From NCBI GenBank assembly GCA_963674625.2, contig CAXXXO010000004.1, forward strand, positions 620,001-684,000: DNA of 64,000 nt. Reading direction: 5' to 3'. This stretch comes from JALHFZ01 sp963674625 (GTDB lineage Bacteria > Synergistota > Synergistia > Synergistales > Aminobacteriaceae). Position 1 is the stretch's first letter. Each line of letters starts with the position of its first letter. The translations under genes and the position numbers were made by a program. Below, one piece after another: positions 22,539 through 30,958 of the stretch. The notes beneath the pieces are model-generated. The model worked only from the letters and a program-made list of their open reading frames with translations. It ran no database searches and was not told where the DNA came from.

Positions 22539-24515
22539 TCATTTCTGCTTTTTCACCGATTCCCGGTATTCCTTCTCGAGGCGCTTCCACAGGGACTGTT
22601 CCGGCGCGCTCATGCCGTGGTCTCCCGAGACGACCTCCCGGGTGATCTGTTCAGCCTCTCCGGGGGTGTCGAGAATGTAGGGGGTAAGGAAGATCATGAG
22701 CTCCACCTTCTCCCGCTGCTTCACCGACCGGGTGAAGAGCCCCCCGATGAGGGGGATGTAGGAGAGGCCCGGGACCCTGCTTCTCATGCTCTTCTCCACT
22801 TCCTTGATTAGCCCTCCGAGGATGACCGTGTTGCCCGAGCTCACGATGACGTTCGTCTTGATCTTCCGCTTTCCCGTGACGGGGGTGTCGGCGGTCATGG
22901 CGGTGAGAACGTCCTCCACGATCTGCTCCACGTCGAGGGCCACCATGTTGCCGCTTCGGATGGAGGGGGTGACGTTGAGAATGAGTCCCGTGTCCTTGTA
23001 GTCGTAGCTGCTCTGGACGGCGCTCGGGTTCGAAATGTCCGAGAGCTTCGATTTGAGCTGGGGGATGACCTGCCCCACCTGAAGCTCGCTGGGGAGATTG
23101 TTCGTGCACATGAGCCGGGGCATGGAGAGGACGTTCAGGGCGTCGAACTTCTTCAGGAGGTCCATGTAGGCGTAGACGAGTCCGAGCCCCTTGTACTCGG
23201 TCTTCAGGCCGTAGGTGGGATTGCCGTTGGAATCAGTTCCCGTGCGGTACTGGGTCTCGTTCTTCGACAAATTCTGGAACCAGTCGAGGATCGTTCCGGG
23301 GATGCCCGAAGCTCCCATGTTGAGCTGGCCGGCCATGACGGCATCCCCCGCGATCCCTCCTCCCCAGGTTGCCCAGTCGATGCCGGCGTTGTCGAGCTTC
23401 GTGAGGTTCACCTCGGCGATGAGCCCCCGCAGCAGCACCTGCCGGGGAAGTGTGTCGATCTGGGTGATGATCTGCAGCAGCGCCTGGTACTGGTCGGAGG
23501 GGGCGGCGAAGATGAGGCTGTTCGACGGGATGTCGGGCACCACGGTGGTGGGGATCTTGCCCTCCTTGGTGACGGCCTGAGCCGCCTGGGCGGAGAGGAT
23601 CTTCGAGAGCTGCTCCGCCACCACGGCGGCATCGGCGTTCTGGAGGGTGTAGATGTGGAACTCCCCGGACTTGGGGACAACATCGAGATCGGCGATGATC
23701 CTGAGGGCCCGGCTGATCTCCCGTTCCTCGCCGGCGAGGACGATCTGCTGCCCCGCCGCGTCGGGAAGAACCACGAGGCCGAAGACGGGGCTCCCCGGCA
23801 CCTTGGCGAGATTGGCGATATGTGCTCCCACCAGTTCGGGGGAGGCCTTGGCGATCTTCACCGTCTTCGACTTGAAGACCTTGTCCGCCCGGTCGAGGGC
23901 GAGGATGAGGTCGACCGCCCGGTTCACGTCCGTGGCCCGGCCCGTGAGCAGAAGGTCGTTGCCCCTCCCCACGGGAAGGACCGAGACCGTCCGGCCGGAG
24001 GTCTGGGCCACCGCCGTGGCGATGAAGTCGGCGGTCACGTAGTTCAGGGGGATCACCTGGGAGACGGTCTGCTCCCCCTCGCCGGGGCCCACCCGGCCCG
24101 ACCGGACATCCGACTCGGCGGAGCTGCCCGACTGAAGGGGAACGATCTTGCTGAACCCCGAGGCCTTCTGCAGGGTATAGCCGTTCATCTCGAGGACGGA
24201 GATGAAGACCTGCCGTGCCTCCTTCATGGGGAAGGGCTTGGGGGAGATGACGGAGATGCTCCCCTTCACGCCCGGAGTGAGGACGAGGTTCTCGTTCAGA
24301 AGCTCCGCCATGAAGCGGATGAACTTCACCATGTCCACGTCCTGAAAGTTGAACTGTACATTCCCCGACGAGCGCATCCGCCGGGCCGATTCGATGAGGG
24401 CCGATTCGTCTTCCGATGCAAGAGTCTCGGCGGGAGGCTGGGGAGCCGCCGCAACTCCTCCGGCAAGAAGGATAATCAGGAAAAGCGCGAAAAAAAGCCG
24501 TACTGTCCGGGTCAT
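22539..24515 (-). CDS. gspD: type II secretion secretin GspD
   Basis: 658-aa outer-membrane secretin with a signal peptide (LFFALFLIILLAGGVAAAP). N0 domain, three N1-N3 repeats (SARRM...VISPKPF onward), then the secretin core with the VPGLSYIPLIGGLFTR signature and a C-terminal tail. It forms the outer-membrane channel, so the cell is diderm. The ATG overlaps the pseudopilin stop (ATGA), with GGGGAG upstream. Confidence 0.95.
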   Translation of the reverse strand: MTRTVRLFFALFLIILLAGGVAAAPQPPAETLASEDESALIESARRMRSSGNVQFNFQDVDMVKFIRFMAELLNENLVLTPGVKGSISVISPKPFPMKEARQVFISVLEMNGYTLQKASGFSKIVPLQSGSSAESDVRSGRVGPGEGEQTVSQVIPLNYVTADFIATAVAQTSGRTVSVLPVGRGNDLLLTGRATDVNRAVDLILALDRADKVFKSKTVKIAKASPELVGAHIANLAKVPGSPVFGLVVLPDAAGQQIVLAGEEREISRALRIIADLDVVPKSGEFHIYTLQNADAAVVAEQLSKILSAQAAQAVTKEGKIPTTVVPDIPSNSLIFAAPSDQYQALLQIITQIDTLPRQVLLRGLIAEVNLTKLDNAGIDWATWGGGIAGDAVMAGQLNMGASGIPGTILDWFQNLSKNETQYRTGTDSNGNPTYGLKTEYKGLGLVYAYMDLLKKFDALNVLSMPRLMCTNNLPSELQVGQVIPQLKSKLSDISNPSAVQSSYDYKDTGLILNVTPSIRSGNMVALDVEQIVEDVLTAMTADTPVTGKRKIKTNVIVSSGNTVILGGLIKEVEKSMRSRVPGLSYIPLIGGLFTRSVKQREKVELMIFLTPYILDTPGEAEQITREVVSGDHGMSAPEQSLWKRLEKEYRESVKKQK

Positions 24516-24913
24516 TCTTTTCTCCCCTTCACAAGTTTCAGTTCGGGTACATAGAGGACGATGGAGTTCTGTTTACCCGGTATTCTCCCACCGGAGGGTT
24601 CCGCAGGCAACAGTATAACCTTTTTGCAGCGATATCCGGGGGGCAATCCTCTCTGCCCCGGAAAATCGAAGGTTTCCGTCTCCCAGGAGGCATCTTTCCC
24701 CCTGCCGCGGCTGCCGAGGGACCCCGAATCTGCCGCTATCCAGTAGGAGCGGGAGAGGGCCAGATTTTCCCTTCCCTGCCGGACATCGGCGAGCCCCCGC
24801 AGGGACAGGACCGAGAGGCGGAGGCTTCCCGCCGCCACGAGGCCGAGCACCGCCACCGCCACCATGACCTCCACGAGGGTGAATCCCCGGAGCCTCAGGG
24901 ACATCTCTTTCAT
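24512..24913 (-). CDS. type II secretion minor pseudopilin (GspI/GspH-like)
   Basis: 133-aa pseudopilin with methylation motif RGFTLVEVMVAVAVLG and a helix followed by a short beta region. Size and the position between gspC and gspD point to GspI or GspH; the two cannot be separated by eye. Starts at 24913 with a four-base overlap with the gspC stop and overlaps gspD likewise. Confidence 0.85.
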   Translation of the reverse strand: MKEMSLRLRGFTLVEVMVAVAVLGLVAAGSLRLSVLSLRGLADVRQGRENLALSRSYWIAADSGSLGSRGRGKDASWETETFDFPGQRGLPPGYRCKKVILLPAEPSGGRIPGKQNSIVLYVPELKLVKGRKE

Positions 24914-25827
24914 TTGATGTTGTAGTTCAGGTCCAAGGCCTGCCCCTGCCTGAGGACCTTCACGTCGAAGGCCGAGCCCCCCATGAGGGAGTTGATCACG
25001 TTGACCACGTCCCCCATGTTGCGAATCTCGAGACCGTTCACCGTCTGGATCACGTCCCCCTTCTCCACCCCCAGGGCATTGAGAAAACTGGTCTTTTCCA
25101 TCCACTGCACCTCCACGCCCAGGGCCTTGTCCCCGTCGAACTTGGGGCGGAGGCGAAACTTCTTCATCTCGTCGAGGGGATCGAGGAGCAGTTTGTTCAC
25201 CGTCTCCCGGGGAATGGACCCCTTGTGTCCCGGGGCCGCGGCGGTGACCCCCGGTACGGCCGGGGCGGGGCGGGGCTGGGCTGGAGGAAGGGGCGGAGGG
25301 GCAGCCACGTTTCGCCCGGCGTAGCGGAGGGAGACGGTGACCGTGGCGGGCCCCCGGGAGAGGATCACCCGGTCCTCCTCCACGGAGAGAAGCTCATACC
25401 CCTTGAGCGTCTGTCCCTGGAGGATCACCCGCTGCTTTCCTCCCTCCTCCACCCATATGGCGTTGCCGGGCAGGATCCCCGCGAGGCGGATTCCCTCAAG
25501 TTCGTACAGTTCCCCCGCCGTCAGTTCCCTGGACGAAGGCTCTTCGGCCTTCGCCGCAGAAGGAGTCCCTCCGGTCCGAAAGGGATCTCCGGCGACGAAA
25601 TCCTTCAGGGAGGGGCCACGGTCCTCAGCTCCGGGAAGGGCTCTTCCACGCAGCGGTCCCGTGAGGACATCCCGGGCGGATGCAGCCTCCCGGGCGATCA
25701 GGGATTCCTCCGCCATGCCCGCTGCCCAGTATCCGCCCAGGGCCGACAGAAAAAGGGTGAGCACAAGGGCTGCGGCGGCGGAAGAGAAGCTTCCTTTCCC
25801 TTTTCCGAACAGGGCAGGGCTTTTCAT
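24910..25827 (-). CDS. gspC: type II secretion inner-membrane coupling protein GspC
   Basis: 305-aa bitopic protein: cytoplasmic tail, one membrane segment (about 20-40, AAAALVLTLFLSALGGYWAA), a periplasmic homology region (ELEGIRLAGILPGNAIWVEE), a Pro-rich linker (about 190-210) and a C-terminal PDZ-like domain (VEKGDVIQTVNGLEIRNMGD). It links the inner platform to the secretin. The ATG at 25827 follows GGAGGG at eight bases. Confidence 0.9.
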   Translation of the reverse strand: MKSPALFGKGKGSFSSAAAALVLTLFLSALGGYWAAGMAEESLIAREAASARDVLTGPLRGRALPGAEDRGPSLKDFVAGDPFRTGGTPSAAKAEEPSSRELTAGELYELEGIRLAGILPGNAIWVEEGGKQRVILQGQTLKGYELLSVEEDRVILSRGPATVTVSLRYAGRNVAAPPPLPPAQPRPAPAVPGVTAAAPGHKGSIPRETVNKLLLDPLDEMKKFRLRPKFDGDKALGVEVQWMEKTSFLNALGVEKGDVIQTVNGLEIRNMGDVVNVINSLMGGSAFDVKVLRQGQALDLNYNIK

Positions 25828-26435
25828 TGCCCGGTCCCTCCTTTCTTGAGACGCCATCCCCCGGAGGGTTCTCTCCTCAGGCCGAGAAGGGGCGCGAAGG
25901 ATTCGAGAAGAGCGCTGCGTTCACCCCTGAAGAGCAGATCGGCCTCTTCGACTCCTCCCTTTTCTGAGGACAGGACGATCCGCCCCGATACCACGAGGTC
26001 TCCCTCCGATTTCAGGATCTCCCCCTCGAGCATCTTCCCCCGGGCGGTGAGCAGGGCTTCGAAGGAGGAGAGGAAGAGGGGCGGCTGTCCGGGGAGCGGA
26101 AGGGCGATGCTCACCCTCTCGAGGCGGAGGCGCCCGGCGGGGCCCAGGCTCCGGACGGAAGAGAGCAGGGAGGGGGAAAACTCGGCCCTGCCGGCCTCGC
26201 CGGAGAGGAGGGGAGAAGAAACGCCGAGGTTCAGGAAGGCGAAGGCCAGGGGAAAGCGCCTCGTCTCGATGCCGGAGGAATCGAGGACGAACCCTTCCCC
26301 GGCGGCCTTTCGGGCGGCATCCCTCCAAAGCGTCCGGACCGCTGCGTCCCAGGGGAAAAAGACGTAGAGAGAGACGGTGAAGCCAATCAGGGCAGCTAAA
26401 AAGATGAGAAGGAACTTTCCGGCCCGCCCCATCAT
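25824..26435 (-). CDS. gspN: GspN-like type II secretion protein
   Basis: 203-aa protein with one N-terminal membrane segment (LLIFLAALIGFTVSLYVFF) and a periplasmic beta-rich region (LRLERVSIALPLPG; EGEILKSEGDLVVSGRI). Size, topology and position between gspM and gspC fit GspN, a poorly understood accessory component absent from many systems. Four-base overlaps with both neighbours. Confidence 0.7.
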   Translation of the reverse strand: MMGRAGKFLLIFLAALIGFTVSLYVFFPWDAAVRTLWRDAARKAAGEGFVLDSSGIETRRFPLAFAFLNLGVSSPLLSGEAGRAEFSPSLLSSVRSLGPAGRLRLERVSIALPLPGQPPLFLSSFEALLTARGKMLEGEILKSEGDLVVSGRIVLSSEKGGVEEADLLFRGERSALLESFAPLLGLRREPSGGWRLKKGGTGQ

Positions 26436-26980
26436 GCCCTCCCGAGGAGCAGCGATGCGCTCAGGGTGCGGAGAGGAGTGCTTCCCGACGAAGGAGTGCC
26501 CCTGACGGCCCGGATCTCGGCGGAGAAGACCGCAAGGCCCCGCCGCTCGATCTCCTGAAGGAAAGTTGCGAGGTTTTCCGTGGTGATCCCTTCAAGGGAG
26601 ATGGATGCTCCCTCCTCCCCTCCTCTTCCCGAGGCGGTGCTGAGGCTGACCATGCTCGACCGGAGGCCGAGGGAGCTCACCACCGTGGAGACTGCCGTCA
26701 GCAGATCCTGGTCCGCCGGAAGAACTTCCCGGGTTCCTTCTCCGCCCTTTTTCGGCTCGCCGGCAAGGGACCGGTACTCCCTCAGGACGGCCAGCAGATC
26801 GTTGAACCTGCCTGCGGCGAGGGAGCGGCGAGCCCTGAGGGCATCGCCGTCCCGCCAGAGGGAAAAGGCCGCCGCCCAGGCGAGAAGGGCCAGCAGCAGA
26901 AGCAGAAGGGCGGTACGGTCCCTGAGCCCCGAAAAATTCTGAAATGATCCCTTTCCCTCAAAAAACGAAGGGATCTTCAT
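26432..26980 (-). CDS. gspM: GspM-like type II secretion protein
   Basis: 182-aa bitopic protein with a short cytoplasmic tail, one membrane helix (ALLLLLLALLAWAAAFSLW), a coiled segment and a ferredoxin-like periplasmic domain (AVSTVVSSLGLRSSMVSLS; TENLATFLQEIERRGLAVF). Fits GspM, which pairs with GspL. Overlaps gspL and gspN by four bases. Confidence 0.8.
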   Translation of the reverse strand: MKIPSFFEGKGSFQNFSGLRDRTALLLLLLALLAWAAAFSLWRDGDALRARRSLAAGRFNDLLAVLREYRSLAGEPKKGGEGTREVLPADQDLLTAVSTVVSSLGLRSSMVSLSTASGRGGEEGASISLEGITTENLATFLQEIERRGLAVFSAEIRAVRGTPSSGSTPLRTLSASLLLGRA

Positions 26981-28152
26981 GGTTCGCTCCTCCTGAGGGA
27001 GAGGGTGAAGCGGAGCCCCCCGCCGGGGATCTGCTGGATGTCCCCTATGGACGGGCGAAAGCCCCCTTCGCCCGCCGCGGTCCGGAGGGCCGATATCGCC
27101 TCCATGCGCTCCGCCGTCCCCGTCACGTCAAGCCCCTCTCCGGAAAAGCGCAGCTGCTCGAGGACGGGAAAATCCTTCCGGCGCTCTCCTTCTTCGGTCC
27201 AGGCCCTGCCGAGACGGGAGAGAAGGAGGGGAAGGGAATTGTCCTTCTCTCCTGCTCCCGACAGAAGGGCGATCTTTCCCCGGGCCTGGGAGAGAGGGTC
27301 TATCACCCGCTCGTCCGATCCGAAGACCTCCCGGTACAGGACCTCTCCCTGCCGGGAAAAAGACTCGATGGACGAACGGATCCTGGAGGCCATGGTCCAC
27401 TGGATCAGGCAGAAAAAAAGACCCGCCACAGCCGCCCATGCGGCCAGCCGGCGGTACATTCCCGCAGTCCGCTCCCTGGCACGGGATGCCGCCAGGGCAG
27501 GACGGGAGAAATTGACGGAGAGGAAGGCTGGATAGCGGGAGACGGTGGCATGGGCGACCGAGCGGAGCTTTTCGTCCCCCTCGCCGACCCAGACGTCATC
27601 TTCGGTCATCTCTTCGCCGAGGGATGCGGCGAGGTCCAGGCACCACCGCTTCTCGGCTTCGGTTTCATCCACTCCGTCCAGGGGCACGCGGCAGCGGCAG
27701 AAGAGGGGAATTCCCCGGCGGAAAAGGGCCGAAGCCATGATGCCCGGGGCGGAGTAGACCGCGATTCCGTCGCCGTTCACGGCAGAGGCCAGGGCAAGGG
27801 GAAGAGGCCAGAGGATGTTCTTTTCAAGGGGAAGACCGGGGGCGGAATCGGGAATCTCCTCACCGCTGAGGCACCAGGCGACGCCGGAAACTCCGCCGTC
27901 TTTTTTTCCGAGGATCATGGGGAGAACTTCCACGGGCGCTTCTCCCGACAGGAGAGGGCGGAAGCGGATGGCGAGGGCGTCCCGCACGTCCCTGAGGGAG
28001 CGGAAGGCGAAGGAGAAGGGATGGACCGACAGGGTGCGGAAGGGGACGAGAAGGAGAGCCCCCTTCGAAGGGACGGCAGCAGCCTCTCCGGAAAGGCTGT
28101 TCCATGCCCCGGAGCTTTTCAGAAAGACGGATGTCACCTGCGGGCTAGCCAT
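26977..28152 (-). CDS. gspL: GspL-like type II secretion protein
   Basis: 391-aa protein: cytoplasmic actin-like domain (1-235), a membrane segment (about 248-265, LAAWAAVAGLFFCLIQWTM), a coiled coil and a periplasmic ferredoxin-like domain (ALRTAAGEGGFRPSIGDIQ). This is the GspL layout; it anchors GspE. The ATG at 28152 overlaps the gspK stop. Confidence 0.8.
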   Translation of the reverse strand: MASPQVTSVFLKSSGAWNSLSGEAAAVPSKGALLLVPFRTLSVHPFSFAFRSLRDVRDALAIRFRPLLSGEAPVEVLPMILGKKDGGVSGVAWCLSGEEIPDSAPGLPLEKNILWPLPLALASAVNGDGIAVYSAPGIMASALFRRGIPLFCRCRVPLDGVDETEAEKRWCLDLAASLGEEMTEDDVWVGEGDEKLRSVAHATVSRYPAFLSVNFSRPALAASRARERTAGMYRRLAAWAAVAGLFFCLIQWTMASRIRSSIESFSRQGEVLYREVFGSDERVIDPLSQARGKIALLSGAGEKDNSLPLLLSRLGRAWTEEGERRKDFPVLEQLRFSGEGLDVTGTAERMEAISALRTAAGEGGFRPSIGDIQQIPGGGLRFTLSLRRSEP

Positions 28153-29089
28153 CGGGCTGTTCCTCCCATCGGACAGTTGCGGGAATCGGAGAACTGCAGT
28201 CAAGTATAACTCCCACGGGGACTCTTTCGCCATCCGCAAAAACCACTTCCAGAGAAACTTTAAAAAAAGTGCTGGTGAAGGAAAGGAGGTTGACGAGCCC
28301 CGGAACCGCCGCGGCGGGAAAATCGGCGAGGGCGGTGAGATCGTCCATGGAGGCGAAGGCTCTGCGGGTCCGCCCTTCTGCCACAGCTGCCGCCGCCCGA
28401 TCGTCCAGACCGTCGAGAAGGGCCAGGACTGCGGGAGGGGCGGAGTTGACGTTGATCTTTCCTCCGCTCCAGAGGGTAGCGAGGGAGAGGAGCCCCTTTC
28501 TATCTTCCCCTCCCGTGAGAATCTCTTCCTTCATACCCGGAAGGGAAAGCAGCTCTTCAGGGGAAAGCAGGGAGCGGTTCGGAAAGTCGGGCCTCTCCTC
28601 TCCCCCCAGCCGGGGCTCCCGGTCGGAATCGAGAAAGTCGAGGACGGATTTTTCCAGATTCTCCGCTCCTATCTCCGTCCAGAGTCTTTTCCACGACCCT
28701 TCCAGTTCGGTCCGCACCGTCCGTCCGTCGGGAAGAAAGAGCTTGTTCAAAGGGATTCCGTCGTCAAGCGGAAGAATCGAGAAGTTCACCAGCACCCCCG
28801 CGTCGGGAAAAGAGACCGTACGGGGGGCGAAATCCTCGTCGAGGGGGGAATGGGCTCCTCCGGGGTACAGGAGGATGATCTGCCCGGCCGCGGGAAGAAG
28901 AGCCTCGCAGACCATTCTTGCCGTGAAAAGGCGCCTTTCCCGGTCGTACCGCCTCATGGAGCTTCGGACGAAGAGGGCGAATCCGGTGGAAGCGGAGAGA
29001 AGAAAGAGGGAGACCAGCAGAACCGACAGGAGCACTATCCCCTTTCTGCGGCCCCTGCACACTCTACTCGGGAGGAAGCCAGTCTTCAC
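28145..29089 (-). CDS. gspK: type II secretion pseudopilus tip protein GspK
   Basis: 314-aa minor pseudopilin with an atypical hydrophobic N-terminus (KGIVLLSVLLVSLFLLSAS) and large helical tip domain. The helix-hairpin-helix-like segment KINVNSAPPAVLALLDGLDD is typical of GspK. Starts with GTG at 29089, inside the end of gspJ (26-nt overlap). Caps the pseudopilus. Confidence 0.9.
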   Translation of the reverse strand: MKTGFLPSRVCRGRRKGIVLLSVLLVSLFLLSASTGFALFVRSSMRRYDRERRLFTARMVCEALLPAAGQIILLYPGGAHSPLDEDFAPRTVSFPDAGVLVNFSILPLDDGIPLNKLFLPDGRTVRTELEGSWKRLWTEIGAENLEKSVLDFLDSDREPRLGGEERPDFPNRSLLSPEELLSLPGMKEEILTGGEDRKGLLSLATLWSGGKINVNSAPPAVLALLDGLDDRAAAAVAEGRTRRAFASMDDLTALADFPAAAVPGLVNLLSFTSTFFKVSLEVVFADGERVPVGVILDCSSPIPATVRWEEQPDG

Positions 29090-29687
29090 GGAAGTATTCC
29101 TCCTTTCCCGTCTTCACCCTGATCCGGAGGCCCCTCGGCCGGGGTCCGGAATATTCGTCTACCCATTCCTTCGCACCGAAGGGGAGAAGCCCTATGCGGA
29201 AAGACGCAGCTCCGGGAAAAAGAAGCTGCCCCTTTTCGGGGTCCAGGTCCTCCCAGTCCACGGCTGCCGGGGCGGAGAGAGGGAGAACCCAGCGGTACAG
29301 CCCTTCTCTTACCACTCTGCCCGCTCCGGGCCTGACAATGCGCCACGCCCGCACTCCGGCATTTTTACCGCCGTCGCTCCAGAAGGCGAGCCTGTCGTCG
29401 GCATCCCCTCCGAGAAGATCCTTGTGAAGAAGCACCACTGCGGGGCCTCCCGGATAGACCCCGGGGGAAAGGCGCATCTCTCCGGGAAGACGGCGGAGCA
29501 CGTAGTCCGTAACCTGTTCTCGGCTTCTCTCCCTCCGCACATCCTGGAGGCGGCGCACAAGCGCCACGGACGGCGCGAAGGCAAGGGAGGCGATGAGACC
29601 GAAAAGGCCGAGAACGACCAGCACTTCGGCGAGGGTGAAGGCGGGGCCGGTTTTTTTTTGCCGGTGCCGTGCTAGGAGGGATTCCAT
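29064..29687 (-). CDS. gspJ: type II secretion minor pseudopilin GspJ
   Basis: 207-aa minor pseudopilin. Prepilin-like start GPAFTLAEVLVVLGLFG and a beta domain matching GspJ in size (VYPGGPAVVLLHKD; PGAASFRIGLLPFG). The cleavage site has Ala before Phe (PA/FTLAE) instead of Gly, an unusual -1 residue. ATG at 29687 lies within the end of the DUF2156 gene (16-nt overlap), preceded by GGTACGTCC...; start chosen by the signal sequence. Confidence 0.85.
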   Translation of the reverse strand: MESLLARHRQKKTGPAFTLAEVLVVLGLFGLIASLAFAPSVALVRRLQDVRRERSREQVTDYVLRRLPGEMRLSPGVYPGGPAVVLLHKDLLGGDADDRLAFWSDGGKNAGVRAWRIVRPGAGRVVREGLYRWVLPLSAPAAVDWEDLDPEKGQLLFPGAASFRIGLLPFGAKEWVDEYSGPRPRGLRIRVKTGKEEYFREDWLPPE

Positions 29688-30547
29688 GAAAGGACGTACT
29701 TCCTCAGGAAATCCACGGGATGATAGGACATTTTGGCCACCCTCATCCCCCGGTCCCCCAGGTCCTCCTCCCGGTTGACGAGAAGGTAGGAGGAGGCGGT
29801 TTTCTGCAGAAAGAGACGGTGGATCGCCTGGTAGCCTCCGTTGAAGGCGGTGAGGGCCTTTTCGAAATGGATCACGAGGACCTGGTCGGAAATGCCCTCG
29901 GCGACGGTGTAGGCCACGGGGATTCCGTCCACTTCGATCAGGCCTCCCAGAAGAGAGGGGATGTTGTTCCACTCCCGGACCATTTCGCCGATTGCCTCGT
30001 TCTCCCTGAGAAGGGCTTTTGATGGTTCCCTCTCCTGAAGCCACAGCCGCTGGCTCTCCAGGATCGCTTCTCCGTCATCGGGACCGAGGGAGCGGTAGGT
30101 GAAGGGGTAGTGCTTCACGAACTGCCGGAAGTGGCTTCGCTTCCTGGAGAAGCGGTTTCCCCGGAGGGCTATGAGGTCCTTCACCGAGTAAATATATTCC
30201 CACTGGGAGCGGACGCTGATCGCCTCCATCCGTTCGCCGAGCGCCTCCTCCCATGTATGGGCGAGACCGTCGGGTACGTAATAAAAGGCCTCGGGGTCCG
30301 GAAAAAGGCGGGGAAGAACGTCCGCCCAGGAAATTTCGTTCCAGGGGCCCACGGGAGCCCAGAGTGTGCCGTCCCTCGCCTTGAGCCAGCAGAGTCCCTC
30401 GTCAAAGGCCCAGGAGAGGCCGAAAATATTCCGCCATGCCCAGAGACTGCCGAAAGAATAGTAGGAGGATCTTCTCGAACAGAGACCGTAGAGCCGCCGG
30501 TATTCGCCGGCCCTGTCGATGGAGAGGGGGGTAAAGGAAAGCGCCAT
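29672..30547 (-). CDS. DUF2156 (GNAT-like) protein, first gene of the gsp operon
   Basis: About 291 aa, a tandem GNAT-like fold of the DUF2156 family, related to the LPG-synthase domain of phosphatidylglycerol lysyltransferases. Typical pieces: RRSSYYSFGSLWAWRN near the start, NRFSRKRSHFRQFVKHYPF in the middle (the family's K-R-H segment), GGLIEVDGIPVAYTVAEG, and VNREEDLGDRGMRVAKMSY near the end. No membrane segment. The family transfers aminoacyl or related groups; substrate unknown. Its end overlaps gspJ, so it is co-translated with the secretion genes, an unusual link. Start is uncertain (30547 or 30556). Confidence 0.85.
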   Translation of the reverse strand: MALSFTPLSIDRAGEYRRLYGLCSRRSSYYSFGSLWAWRNIFGLSWAFDEGLCWLKARDGTLWAPVGPWNEISWADVLPRLFPDPEAFYYVPDGLAHTWEEALGERMEAISVRSQWEYIYSVKDLIALRGNRFSRKRSHFRQFVKHYPFTYRSLGPDDGEAILESQRLWLQEREPSKALLRENEAIGEMVREWNNIPSLLGGLIEVDGIPVAYTVAEGISDQVLVIHFEKALTAFNGGYQAIHRLFLQKTASSYLLVNREEDLGDRGMRVAKMSYHPVDFLRKYVLSWNPS

Positions 30548-30958
30548 TGAGACCATCGTCCTTTCGTTTCGGCCTGAAACAGGCCGTGGCAATATTGTAC
30601 CAGAGCCCCCTTTTCAGAGAAGAAAAAAATCGCTTTCTCTTCAGAGGGAACATTTTACGAAAATATCTTCGGAAGTGAATCTTGGCCTTAGGGTTTTATT
30701 CGCAGGAGAAAAGGGAGCTTCAGAGGGGAAAATGTAAAAGCCATAAAAATTTTTCTGTTTATGTGAAAAAAATTATTTCTGCGGTTTTAATATCCGTATT
30801 CGGGTGAAAATTATGAAAAAAAAATTTTCCGATATTCTGATCCTCCTTTTTTGAGGTAGAATATCGCCGTCACTTCATATTCTCCTGCCCTGCCTGATCC
30901 TGGGGGATCTTCGCGCAAGACCCCGGCAGGTCAGGGATATTTTATCGAGGTGTTCCGG
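30548..30958. promoter_or_regulatory. AT-rich divergent promoter region
   Basis: 411 bp between the gsp operon and the sensor kinase. AT-rich, no gene. Minus strand TTCACT-N16-TAAAAT around 30655-30682 is a possible gsp promoter; plus strand TTCTGA-N16-TAGAAT (30835-30862) a possible kinase promoter. Both matches are weak. Confidence 0.4.
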
